NCBI GenBank assembly: GCA_023014485.1 | Contig: JAJOZX010002361.1 | Coordinates: 146,001-210,000, forward strand | Source of the DNA: Bathynomus jamesi | Lineage: Eukaryota; Arthropoda; Malacostraca; Isopoda; Cirolanidae | DNA length: 64,000 nucleotides | Direction of reading: 5' to 3' | Part shown: piece by piece, positions 45,177 through 54,298 of the stretch | Layout of the letters: each line of letters begins with the position of its first letter | How positions within the stretch are numbered: position 1 is the stretch's first letter | Notes under the pieces: model-generated | The model's database searches: none | Told to the model about the DNA's origin: nothing | The model's input: the letters and a program-made list of their open reading frames with translations, nothing else | Program-made: the position numbers and the translations under genes

Positions 45177-45385
45177 GGTGTCATGGAATAAATGTGGAAG
45201 TGATCGCCCCCTCTACCCTGAGTGTGGGGTCTTCGGGCGACCTTGACTGCAGGTGGACTCTGCAGCAGAATGAAATAGTTTATTCCGTGAAATGGTACCA
45301 GGGACTGAGTGAAATCTACCGGTATACACCGTCCAAATACCCGGACACTATCCAGCTCTTCCACAGTGACCACTTGCAAGTTGAT
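45177..45385 (+). CDS. Beaten-path (Beat) family protein, exon with first half of Ig domain 1
   Basis: Beat proteins are secreted or membrane-tethered Ig proteins that, in Drosophila, bind Sidestep-family receptors and control motor axon fasciculation and target choice. After TTTCTTTTAG the exon opens in phase 1 and reads HGINVEVIAPSTLSVGSSGD, the first Ig cysteine in LDCRW, then the family hallmarks YSVKWYQG (core Trp) and EIYRYTP. It ends at GAT|GTAAGT in phase 0. The exon before it, with start and signal peptide, is not identified and may lie upstream of the window or far back in it. Family assignment rests on the YSVKWY-x-EFYRYTP pattern, which is very characteristic. Confidence 0.9.
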
Positions 45386-45913
45386 GTAAGTGTATTATCG
45401 CGTGTGTACCCTTGCGTAACCTCGTGTAGACTCGTGTAACTTTGTGTTATGATAGCGTAATGTCTAATGTCTTTTCTTTTGTCTCAAATGAAGCAACAGT
45501 TATGACGAATTTTCTTGAGTATCCTCGTTTCGTCCTTGCATAGAGAACGGTACTTGTTACAACCAAGCGCAGGGTTAACTATTTGGCAACCAATTTGTGT
45601 GGTTACTTCGACCATCAAAGCTATGGTTCACAGAACCATAGCTTATTTTTCTGATAACAAACTTACACTCTTAATGAAATTATATATCATGGTTTAGTTG
45701 ACCATGAGGGTAAAACAACCAGCAACATGGCCAATCCATACGGTTTGCAGGATTCAACGAACTACGCACGATTAACATGGCATAATTCCACCATGCCATG
45801 ATTGCATTAACTACGTTTATATTTCTATATGGTTACAAACTTAAACAGTTTGTGCAATTACGGAATGGTTGCATAACTACCCATTTAGATTGGTTACCAA
45901 AGAGTGGACCATC
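45386..45913. other. Start of beat intron, AT-rich, palindromic motif
   Basis: Contains a perfect short palindrome GCTATGGTTCACAGAACCATAGC (centre about 45630; arms 9-10 bp) and recurrent ACCAT/ATGGT motifs up to the MITE. No coding content. Confidence 0.4.
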
Positions 45914-46117
45914 CAGTGGTTCCCAACCTTTTTTAGACCAACGCCCCCTTATGTCCATCAATATTTGATGGTGCCCCCTTATAAAGATAATAATATAACA
46001 GGATAAGTGATAAGTGATTTATTGATAGAAGATAACAATTTTACAGTTTCCAAGTGCCCCCCCTATGATTCTCAAACGCTCACTGGGGGGCGGTGGCGCC
46101 CACGTTGGGAACCGATG
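45914..46117. mobile_element. hAT MITE in beat intron (about 204 bp)
   Basis: Left end CAGTGGTTCCCAACCTTTTT; right end complement CATCGGTTCCCAACGTGGGC. Interior has CCCCCTTAT motifs on both sides. The target duplication is not clean. Same type as the MITE at 18.4 kb. Confidence 0.7.
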
Positions 46118-46576
46118 AATTGTAAACCATGCTGTAACAAAATATTTTTCCCCCTGTAATGCATTTTCACGCGAAACCTCCGTTTTAATTTCATTTCATA
46201 CCTTCCGTTCAATTCTCATCCATTTATTATATTTCCACTCATTTTAAAATAGTTTCTCCTCTATTTTTAAAATATGTTTAATATTTACACTTTTTATCAG
46301 ATTTTCGCTTATTCTTTCGCGTTCTCTATTTATTTTTTTGTTTTTTTTTTATCTTTCGTTGCCCTTCTATTTTGATGTGCTTCTCTCATATATATTATTT
46401 AAATACAGAATTTCCACCCCGACTATTCTCAAAGAGAATTTGTTCGAAACTAGAATTTGAAAAGGCGAAAGAAAGAATGAAAAAAATTTGTTTAGATTGT
46501 ATTCAAAATTGGAGTTTTTTAATTTCTCTTTTATTTGCTTATAAACTGTTTTAGAGTCACGGTCTTTATATACATA
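46118..46576. other. AT-rich intron sequence
   Basis: T-rich low-complexity DNA, nothing recognised. Confidence 0.4.
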
Positions 46577-46801
46577 CAGGGTGACTCAAATGTCAGGTTA
46601 CATAGGGAAATACTGTATTATGTAATGATACAGGGGAATAGTCACATCACATGTTCGATATGGCCACCGTTAACGGCAATGCACTTGTGCAGCCAGCTAG
46701 GAATATCACATCAATGGGCTCCTCCTTCGATAACATCTCATAACTCATTTACCTGCAAAGAAACAGAAAAGCCCTATGTACCTGACTTCTGAATCACCCT
46801 G
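46577..46801 (-). mobile_element. Mariner-like MITE with transposase C-terminal remnant
   Basis: CAGGGTGACTCAAATGTCAG at the left, CAGGGTGATTCAGAAGTCAG as complement of the right. The minus strand reads IPSWLHKCIAVNGGHIEHVM, typical of the last residues of mariner-like transposases of the DUF4817 type. About 225 bp; flanked by TA and (TC)n/(TA)n arrays. Confidence 0.75.
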
Positions 46802-46855
46802 TATATATAAACACTCTCTCTCTCTCTCTCTCTCTCTATACATATATATATATAT

Positions 46856-46912
<57 letters not shown>
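46802..46912. repeat. (TC)n/(TA)n compound microsatellite
   Basis: CTCTCTCT followed by TATATA with ACACAC interruptions, directly after the MITE right end. Open frames on both strands are repeat translations. Confidence 0.95.
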
Positions 46913-46915
<3 letters not shown>

Positions 46916-46969
46916 TAAATATAAATGTTGGTGTTGGTGTTGTTTGACATTCTTGGCAACATCTTAAGG

Positions 46970-47165
46970 TCGTATGACGTGGCGGCAACGTAACAGCGCT
47001 TTCCGCAAGACCAGCAAAGTTAAGCGATGTCGGGTCTGGGTTGTAGTTGGATGGACGACCGTCCTCCGTATCCAGATGATGTAACAATCCTTGGTTCAGA
47101 TTCCACGTAACGCTGTAGGTTCCCTCAGTCATATGACCTTAGATGTTAGGAGGGAGGTTAAACAT
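46970..47165 (+). mobile_element. 5S rRNA-derived SINE
   Basis: CCAGCAAAGTTAAGCGATGT then CGGGTCTGG and TAGTTGGATGG match the 5S rRNA internal promoter (box A AGCTAAGCAGG, intermediate element, box C TTGGATGGGAGACC). A non-5S body and tail follow: CCGTCCTCCGTATCCAGATG, TTGGTTCAGATTCCACGTAA, CTGTAGGTTCCC and AGGGAGGTTAAACA. Box C is mutated (GGATGGACGACC). A SINE3-class element; transcribed by RNA polymerase III when active. A real 5S gene is excluded by the altered first third and the extra tail. Confidence 0.85.
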
Positions 47166-48345
47166 CCCCCCCCCCCCAATCACCCGCACCCCCATTTCCA
47201 CAAAATAAAAGTCTTGTTAACGAAATTTGCACGACCGCTCGATCTAAGATAATTAAGAATCTTCATAGAAGTCGTTTCAAGTTATATTTTATTACATTTC
47301 ACCCTTCGAACCCCGAAGGGGTGATAAATTCGCCATTACTCTAAATTGACTCTACATGATCTTAAATGGACCCTTCTTACAACACTTATTTCTGCAACCA
47401 TAAAACTGAGTCTTCAGATGATTTCAAGAGGCAAAAGTATACAGTTATATGCATAAAACACTATTATGGGTCCATATGGACCCATTAGGCCGGAAAAGGG
47501 TAAATGTAAACTTTTAATAAAAAAGTATTTTCAAACGATTTGTTCCCATAATTTCGCGTATGGTTGGTGATTGAACTCAGGTTGTGAAGGCCTGGGTTCG
47601 CCCCCACCTTCGCCGCCCACTTATTCCGCGATTGTTCGGGCTCACGTGATTCTCGGGTACCTCCGTGTTTGAAGCTAGGGGTCCTGGATGTTACCCGCTA
47701 TATCTTTCAATTTAAGGATTTGAATAATAGTGGGAATGGTCCCCCGTGAATGCTGAACATTTTTGTTCCACTGAGATATTTCGTTCCCATCAAAATTGAA
47801 CCAGTTTCTTTTATTAACTTTAAATGACGCGACACTCTACTAATTACAATCAAATTATTTGGATAAGAAATAATAATAATAATCAAAGAATCGATAAAGT
47901 TAATTTATAGGAAATAGATCTTGTCTATCTTAAAGTTTTATCAGAGCCCAAAATTTGTATACAAATCGAACGTATACAGAAAGTGAAGTCTTGAAAACAA
48001 GTCTGTCTCTCTCTCTCTCTGTGTGTCTCTCTCTCTGTGTGTCTCTCTCTCTGCGTGTCTCTCTCTCTCTACGATAGTATCAAAGTCCGTAATGAACTTC
48101 CATTGTAGGATAAAATTACAACTGTTTTTATTGTATTTCGCTTTGAAGTTAATGTTAAAACTGTGGGAAAATGCTTTATTAAGGTTTTTATTACGTTGCT
48201 TTGAAGACGAGGTCCAGTGACAGGCTCTGCCACCATCTTCGAATGATTCCAAATTTCGTTCTTTCGTACTTCTGTTCCTAGTCCAAGATTTGTCATGGCA
48301 GTTATTGTTATAATTATAGTTAGCTCACTGCCTAATAATAATAAA

Positions 48346-48381
<36 letters not shown>

Positions 48382-48439
48382 TCATATTATATATATATGG
48401 GATGAATTTCACAAAGAAACACGTGAAATGAATGAATGA
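47166..48439. other. Beat intron: C run, B-box-like patch, piggyBac-like motif, (TC)n
   Basis: A run of C at 47167-47178. GGGTCCATATGGACCC at 47469-47484 is a perfect 16-base palindrome of a kind seen in some DNA transposon ends. A B-box-like GGGTTCGCCCCC (47595-47606) suggests a decayed tRNA SINE. (TC)n at 48003-48070 and (TA)n at 48350-48380. No gene. Confidence 0.4.
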
Positions 48440-48467
48440 TGCAAACCCACAAGGAAAAATAAAAATG

Positions 48468-48513
48468 ACTCCAAGGTCTTTCGTGTATTCAGAAGTACAC
48501 CTCGTCAGGGAAT
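48468..48513 (-). ncRNA. Hammerhead ribozyme motif, left arm
   Basis: Reads on the minus strand ATTCC, CTGACGA, GGTGTA-loop-TACAC, GAAA, GACCTT, GGAGT. Stem I keeps four Watson-Crick pairs and one G-U. The conserved core is complete. Confidence 0.65.
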
Positions 48514-48910
48514 GAAGGGAGAAAGCGAGATGACGAAAATATATACATACTATGTACAACGGGACAGAGAAATAAAAAGATTAGCACATGATTAACAAGA
48601 GTTGGTTAAAAGGCAAAAGATATTTTAACAGGATATTGCCAATTTTATACATTCCAGCACTGTTATTGAAATTATTTTTAAAATGGATAAATGCACATTC
48701 TAGAATATAATTGAAAGTAGTATTCTAGAATGTGCATTTATTCATTTTAAAAATAATTTCAATAACAGTGCGGGAATGTATAGAATTGACAATACCCTGT
48801 TAAAATACTTTTTGCCTCTAATTAACTCTTGTTAATCATGTGCTTATCTTTCTATTTCTCTGTCCTATTGTACATATGTATATATTTTCGTCATCTCGCT
48901 TTCTACCTTC

Positions 48911-48956
48911 ATTCCCTGACGAGGTGTACTTCTGAATACACGAAAGACCTTGGAAT
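48911..48956 (+). ncRNA. Hammerhead ribozyme motif, right arm
   Basis: Stem I strand ATTCC (48911-48915), core CTGACGA (48916-48922), and stem II GGTGTA/TACAC with one bulged G and an eight-base loop. Core GAAA follows (48942-48945), then a minimal stem III (A-U and G-C) ending in the CUU cleavage triplet, then GGAAT (48952-48956) closing stem I with five perfect pairs. The very short stem III is the arrangement described for Penelope-like and retrozyme hammerheads. Predicted to self-cleave in cis or as a dimer. Activity is inference. Confidence 0.7.
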
Positions 48957-48985
48957 TATTTTTCTTTTTCCTTGTAGATTTGCAT

Positions 48986-49002
48986 TATATATATAATATA
49001 TA

Positions 49003-49045
<43 letters not shown>

Positions 49046-50055
49046 TATAAAGTTTCAAACCCAGCTAAAGTAAGTAAGTATGGCTAGTTATATTTCGCGC
49101 AAGACTTTTTTAATCAATTATACGTACTGTATATTCGTAATAGCGATTATTTAAAATAGTGTGAACTCCACAAACATGATCAGTGTTAAGGTGGCTGTGA
49201 CGTAAAATAATACTCCCCAAATTTCATGTTCTGTAAAAAAATCTCGTCCATTTTTCTATTAAATTTTCGTATTCTTTATTTTTATTTTATTCCTTTATGC
49301 GGGAAGGAGGGGCCAAGGGCAAATGTAGCAAAAGTGTCCCTCCAATAATGTTTACCCCCTTTGGAAACTGGTACGAGTGTGTAAACTAACAGTAATTTAC
49401 AGCACATTATGGTCAGTCAGCTTCAGTAACGGAGTTTTTCATTTTTGTTTACTCTCTGTGTTGGTGCTCTTAACCGGAACCCCATTGTTTGTAATGAAAA
49501 CCATTGGAACTATACAGCGTACAGTCCCATTTCATTAGCAAAAGTTAACGCCTGCCGGAGCTCGAAGCAATTTGTTTAAAATAGGAACTGTGTATATGTG
49601 TATATATATATTATACTTTAAACAAAATAATTTATTCTTTTAAAGGAAAAAGCATTTAAAAATAGTCCTGTTTAATGTTCACAAATATGTAATTATTTGA
49701 AAATAAAACTTTCGTTTGACGTTTTACTGACAATTTTGACTGTGCTCGGTCGTTCCGCTACGTTCAATATGGCTTTTAACTTTAGTTTATGATTCAAAAT
49801 TTTTAAAAAAATATGAGTTTAAAAGTGTTCTTTGACTTTATTTGAGTCTTAATTCATCTTTAAAGGTACTTTGTCTTGGGAAGGTCTTAACTGCAGAGGC
49901 ATAATGATGATGACGACTCTATTTTTGTGTGTGCAAACATTTTAACTTTTCTGAAGACATACTGACAACAGTTCGACGGATATTTAACATAATTTATATG
50001 GGTGACCTTGACCTAATACTTAATAAAGTATTTAAAATCGATCTTCCCTCTCCAG
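48986..50055. other. Beat intron: (TA)n and AT-rich DNA, LINE-tail remnant
   Basis: (TA)n at 48985-49050. TATGCGGGAAGGAGGGGCCAAGG (read in part, near 49296) resembles the end of the jockey-like LINE at 41.15 kb. The rest is AT-rich. A pyrimidine tract (CTTCCCTCTCCAG) precedes the next exon. Confidence 0.5.
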
Positions 50056-50191
50056 CCAAGGGCGTCCGACAAGGGTAAAGTTCGCGTGACGAATGTAACC
50101 TTGGGCGCGGACGGTCTCTTTCGATGTGAAGTTTCTGAAGAAGGTCCTTCCTTCTACACCGTCTACGGCACTGTCAACATCACAATCGTTT
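50056..50191 (+). CDS. Beat family protein, exon with second half of Ig domain 1
   Basis: Acceptor CCCTCTCCAG, phase 0. Reads PRASDKGKVRVTNVTLGADG, then LFRCEVSEEGPSFYTVYG, which matches the Beat pattern [GKR]-F-x-CEVSxExPSF exactly where expected. The Cys pairs with LDCRW of the previous exon. Two N-glycosylation sites, NVT and NIT. Ends in phase 1 at T|GTGAGT. Both splice sites are strong and the joined frame is open on either side. Confidence 0.92.
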
Positions 50192-50385
50192 GTGAGTACA
50201 AATTTACCAATTGATTGAAATCACTTATCATGTTCCAGTGACATTCTGCCTTAGTTTAAATACAAGTCGACCGTTATATTTGTGACGAACTAAAATTTTA
50301 GAAGGAAATATTACTCACTATAATTATCATTTGTACGAGCGTCCCCTGGTTTGATCAGTTAGGGCGCTGTTCGGCTGCATTAAGA

Positions 50386-51043
50386 GGATCACTTTAACAT
50401 ATTGCTTCCCAGGAACTTCTTTTTAACATATTGCTTCCCAGTGTTAATCACTTTAACATATTGCTTCCCAATATTTAGGATAAGAAGTACGATAAAAAAT
50501 GTTCGCTTTAATAAAGTAAAGGCATAAAAAGTAAATCCTAACATGTTAAAATATTAGAGTGAAAGTAAATTTATTAGAATTGTTGCGCCACATCATTTGC
50601 CACAAGTACGAGGTGAGTAGCTCCTTTTCGCATTCTTTCATTTTCTTTATATATTTAATGTGGGTTAACTGAATGCCCGGTTAGGTCAACTGTACGCCCT
50701 TGACGATTGGTTGGGTTAAGTTGTGATATTTTCGTTAAAACTAACGTAAATATCACGACTTAACCTAACCAATCATCAAGGGCGTACAGATGACCTAACT
50801 GGGCATTCAGTTGACCTACATTAAATAAATAAAGAATGCCTGGTTAGGGCATTTATAGCTTTGTTTACGGTCGGTAGGTTATCTCCTAGAATACCAACCT
50901 CTTTCTAACCAACCAACCTTTCTCTTTTTAACATATTGCTTCCCAGTGTTAATCACTTTAATATATTGCTTCCCAGGAGGGATCACTCTAACATATTGCT
51001 TCCCGAATGCTTTGGGAAGGGAAGCAATATGTTAAAGTGATCC
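50386..51043. mobile_element. GG...CC foldback element, copy 4 (658 bp)
   Basis: Left end GGATCACTTTAACATATTGC, right end its complement. Flanked by CATTAAGA and CATTAATA (7 of 8 identical). The subterminal part holds several tandem copies of TTTAACATATTGCTTCCCAG on the left and right. The middle contains the shared core in inverted pairs (CGGTTAGGTCAACTGTACGC ... GCGTACAGATGACCTAACTG). Confidence 0.8.
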
Positions 51044-51262
51044 CATTAATATTCCCGTTAATCATGGATTCGAGCCCTAGAGCTGGTGTTTGTCTTTTCT
51101 TTATTTTACGTCGCAGCGAGGCGGCGAACCGGCACCCCCGACCTTTATTGACTTTGGCTACGGCATCCTTGGCTTGGGCCTCAAACCCCAAGTTCCGGGG
51201 CATATGGGACATTTAGATGTTACTTTTTATTGCCATTTATCCACTGGACGGATGGACTTTGG

Positions 51263-51712
51263 GGTACTTATGTATTATCGGGACTACCAAACTGTTTATT
51301 ATGTATTTTTGCTCTCGTCATTTTCGTTTAAACTAACAAAAATTCACAACTTAACCCAACCAATCATCAAGGGCGTACAGTTGACCTAACCGGGCATTCA
51401 GTTGACCTAACAGGTTAATATTGGTTATTTCACCTAAATATCTTCTGATCTTTTCGTATTAGGCACTCACTGTCACATTTCGAGCAAGTTAAGGATAAGA
51501 GAATAACGCCGTAATTGATAAAAACATCCAGTGCTTTGTCGTCATAAAACGGAAAATGCCAGGTTAGGTCAACTGAATGCCCGGTTAGGTCAGCTGTACG
51601 CCCTTGATGATTGGTTAGGTTAAGTTTTGATATTTTCGTTTGTTTAAACGAAAATGACGAGTAAAAATACATAATAAACAGTTTGGTAGTCCCGATAATA
51701 CGCGTAAGTACC
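51263..51712. mobile_element. GG...CC foldback element, copy 5 (450 bp)
   Basis: Starts GGTACTTATGTATTATCGGG and ends with the near-complement CCCGATAATACGCGTAAGTACC. Flanks GACTTTGG and GACTTCGG (7 of 8). The inner part carries the shared core (CAATCATCAAGGGCGTACAG, TTGACCTAACCGGGCATTCA) once in each orientation. A CAAACTGTTTATTATGTATT block forms the arm stem. Confidence 0.8.
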
Positions 51713-51811
51713 GACTTCGGTTTTGACATTACAATCCAGATGGTAAATACTGTAGTGTGAAAATCTACAAATACTTTCTTGAATTACACGTGGCGTGGCG
51801 TTTGCTAAAAT

Positions 51812-52412
51812 GGATCTTTTCGGTTTGACGGCCTGTAATATTTTTTAACATTACTTGTTTTTTATTGTCCAGTTTTAATCGAGAATTTCAAAAATAACAT
51901 TCATGTTTTAGAGAAACAAATAGTGAGGCAGTTATATGCAATTTAACAAATTTAAAATATATATTTTTAAACCGTATTGGGATCTTTTTGGTTTGACGGC
52001 CGGCAGAAAAAAAACGAGTCATGGCTACTGGACCGTCAAATTCTAGACTCTACCAACTGGTTAGGTTAACTGAATGCCCAATTGGGTTAACAGAATGCCC
52101 GGTTAGATCAACTGTACGCCCTCGACGATTGGTTAGGTTAAGTCATGATATTTTCGTTAGTTTACTGTCAAAACAAACGAAAATATCATGACTTAACGTG
52201 ACCAATCGTCATGAGCGTACAGTTGACCTAAAACTTTCAGGGATTTTGGAATCTTAAAGCGTATATGATATTCTCTAAACTAAAATTAATAACTGCCTCA
52301 CTATTTGTTTGTCTAAAACATGAATGTTATTTTTGAAAACCGCGATTAAAACTGGACAATAAAAAACAAGTAATGTTAAAAAATATTACAGACCGTCAAA
52401 CCGAAAAGATCC
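51812..52412. mobile_element. GG...CC foldback element, copy 6 (601 bp)
   Basis: Left end GGATCTTTTCGGTTTGACGG; right end complementary (CCGTCAAACCGAAAAGATCC). Arms of about 120 bp. Flanked by the perfect duplication GCTAAAAT (51804-51811, 52413-52420). The core, in inverted pair, occupies about 52070-52230. A partial extra copy of the arm start (GGGATCTTTTTGGTTTGACG) lies inside at 51979. Confidence 0.9.
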
Positions 52413-52750
52413 GCTAAAATATCAAGTGTACTGCAAGTTGTTCAACTTAAGATCAAAATAACTATTATATTTTAAGACCCGAATGAAGGAAGGTAGACTT
52501 TAAAACATTCAAATTAGTTTTGGGTAAATTTAATGCCTTCAAAGTTTTTTTATTATAATTACTGACCACCTATTTTATTTTGTTTTATATTTCGTTCGTG
52601 AGTAATCATGAATACAAATTTATAAAATTGTACTTAGGAAAATATTATTTAAAATTCAAATTAAAATTTTATTAAAATTAACTCAAATTAGAAAATGAAC
52701 AATGGTGACAACAAATTCCTTCAAATTTTCTTTTTGGAACTGCATTGCAG

Positions 52751-52884
52751 CGCCCCCTCGCGACAACCCAACCATAATTGGGAAGAAACAACTTTACAGG
52801 GTTGGTGATTGGGTTGATCTGAAGTGTGAAACTTCAGAATCGAAACCACCCGCCATGCTTACATTCTACGCCAATGAACAGCCG
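52751..52884 (+). CDS. Beat family protein, exon with first half of Ig domain 2
   Basis: Acceptor GGAACTGCATTGCAG. The phase-1 T of the previous exon completes a Ser codon, then PPRDNPTIIGKKQLYRVGDW, VDLKCETSESKPPAMLTFYA, NEQP. In Drosophila Beats the equivalent part reads as a G-x-x-x-x-YxxGD ... C-x-S-x-x-S-KP-x-x-x-LxW block; here the core Trp is Phe (LTFYANEQP). The Cys is the first of Ig domain 2. Ends at CCG|GTAAGA, phase 0. Confidence 0.9.
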
Positions 52885-52950
52885 GTAAGATTCCCTAAGG
52901 TTACTTTCAAGTTATTCACTCAATCGTCAGAGAGGGTTACGTCGTAGCCA

Positions 52951-53140
52951 ATGTCGTCACACCGCTTCCCGTCGATCAGCGAAGTTAAGCAACGTTGCGT
53001 TTGGAAAGTAGTTGGACGAGAGACCGTCCTCCGCGTTCGGATGATGTAGCGACCCGTGGTTCGGACCCCGTGTGAAGCTGTATGTCCCCTTCATTATATG
53101 ACCTTAGATGTTGCGAAGGAAGTTAAATAACCCCATAAAC
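52951..53140 (+). mobile_element. 5S rRNA-derived SINE in beat intron
   Basis: GTCGATCAGCGAAGTTAAGC (box A side), GTAGTTGGACGAGAGACCGT (box C, GAGACC kept), then the same body and tail as the 47.0-kb copy: CCTCCGCGTTCGGATGATGT, GTGGTTCGGACCCC, AAGCTGTATGTCCCC, ATGACCTTAGATGTTG. Ends AAGTTAAATAACCCC. Confidence 0.85.
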
Positions 53141-53539
53141 AACCAACAAAACACTGAGATCCCTACATCGTTGGTTTGGTGAAGGGGTGCCAACACTTTT
53201 GGTCCATAAGATCTACTCTTCCATAAGATCTACCGCACCGCAATCTACTATTAAAGTTTTGACTCGGCAAAGGACATACAGTAGATAAAAGCTTTACAAA
53301 TGAATATGTTTAATATGCATACAATACAAATACATATGCATAATACAGAAGATAAAATACAATAATACATTAGGAAGGTAGCTAAGAATTACTGGGAGGG
53401 GGGCAGGGGCAAGCCATGTTTTGGCTTAGGTACGAAGAAGATTAAAATAAAATAAATTAAAAAATAATTTAAAATGCGATTTGTAAATTTCGAAATATTG
53501 TCGTTTTTCACTAATATTTCACTCGCGATCTCCCCGAAA

Positions 53540-53775
53540 TACTCCGAGTACCTCTGGTTTAGGGGTTAGGCTCGGAACATTAAGGTCCTGGGCTCGACTC
53601 CAGCCAGTTCCTTTTCGGGTTAAATTAGGCCGTCTACCTATCCTGTTAATGTTCAGTGTTATGGGATTTCCGGCCTTCACGCCCATTACCTGAAAATGGG
53701 TTTTCGTCTGGGGAGGTGAAAACAGAGGTTTGGGACGTTGTCAGTCACTGTTCGGCGGAAAATTAAAAAAAGTGA
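53540..53775 (+). mobile_element. tRNA-derived SINE of a second family
   Basis: A-box-like TGGTTTAGGGGTTAG (about 53555) and B box GGGCTCGACTCCAG (about 53590-53603) at tRNA-like spacing, followed by a non-tRNA body (GCCGTCTACCTATCCTG, TTCCGGCCTTCACGCCCATT, TCAGTCACTGTTCGGCGG) and an A-rich end. Upstream, 53184-53260 looks like the end of another MITE (AGGGGTGCCAACACTTTTGG). Confidence 0.6.
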
Positions 53776-53951
53776 TCGCCATTAATCGATCTATATTATT
53801 ATTATTATTTTTTTTTTTTTTTTTTAATTAAACTGTTATTTAACGGATAAGAAATAGCTTTTCCATTTTCAGATCTTACAAATCCTTTTATTTTCACCAA
53901 ACTAACTCGCGATTCCTCTCTTATTTTACCATTATTTTGTCCCCATTTAAG

Positions 53952-54195
53952 GCTCCCCCTAAATGGGTTGAGCCCCAGATGACTTACCCGACACACAATG
54001 GCCTCCACAAGTCAACCTTGAGGATGAGGTTCACTCTTGGGGAGAGAATGCTGGACTACGAAGGCTCCCTCAGAGTCAGATGCACTGCGGAAATCCTCGA
54101 CATTTACGTTGGGTCGACGAATGTATCGCTGAACACGGGACGGTTTACGTCAGCCTCCGTTTACGGAGGAAGAGCAACGTTGCCACTTGTATCAG
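53952..54195 (+). CDS. Beat family protein, exon with second half of Ig domain 2
   Basis: Acceptor CCCCATTTAAG, phase 0. Reads APPKWVEPQMTYPTHNGLHK, STLRMRFTLG, then YEGSLRVRCTAEILDIYVGS with the second Cys of Ig domain 2; the (L)-[KR]-x-[KR]-C-x-A-x-[IL] pattern plus IY is typical of Beats. An N-glycosylation site NVS follows. The remainder (GRFTSASVYGGRATLPLVSG) is a linker. Ends at TCAG|GTACGT, phase 1. The polypyrimidine tract before the acceptor is weak, but the frame joins without shift on both sides. Confidence 0.9.
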
Positions 54196-54298
54196 GTACG
54201 TTGTTTTTTCGTGAGCCGATCCAAAGTTGAAGCGGACGATCTGTTGCAATTTAAGTCGTCATCGTTTGTAAATGTTTTCTAATTGACTTTTATTAAAT

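Larger units (their letters stand above)
48440..48985. mobile_element. Foldback element with a hammerhead ribozyme motif in each arm
   Basis: Two arms of about 265 bp (48440-48703 and 48720-48985) are inverted copies with a 16-base spacer. They share TGCACATTCTAGAATA at the centre side and the hammerhead segment towards the outside. Arms differ at scattered positions and by small indels, so the structure is aged. Hammerhead motifs of this small type occur in Penelope-like elements and animal retrozymes; no coding region is present, so this looks like a non-autonomous relative. Flanked by (TA)n. Confidence 0.8.

Noticed and set aside
46970..47165. A possible 5S rRNA gene or pseudogene
   Set aside because: Only the internal promoter region resembles 5S; the body and tail are shared with other copies and with SINE/LINE tails.
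47469..47484. GGGTCCATATGGACCC as the end of a piggyBac element
   Set aside because: No second terminal sequence, TTAA duplication or transposase was found nearby.
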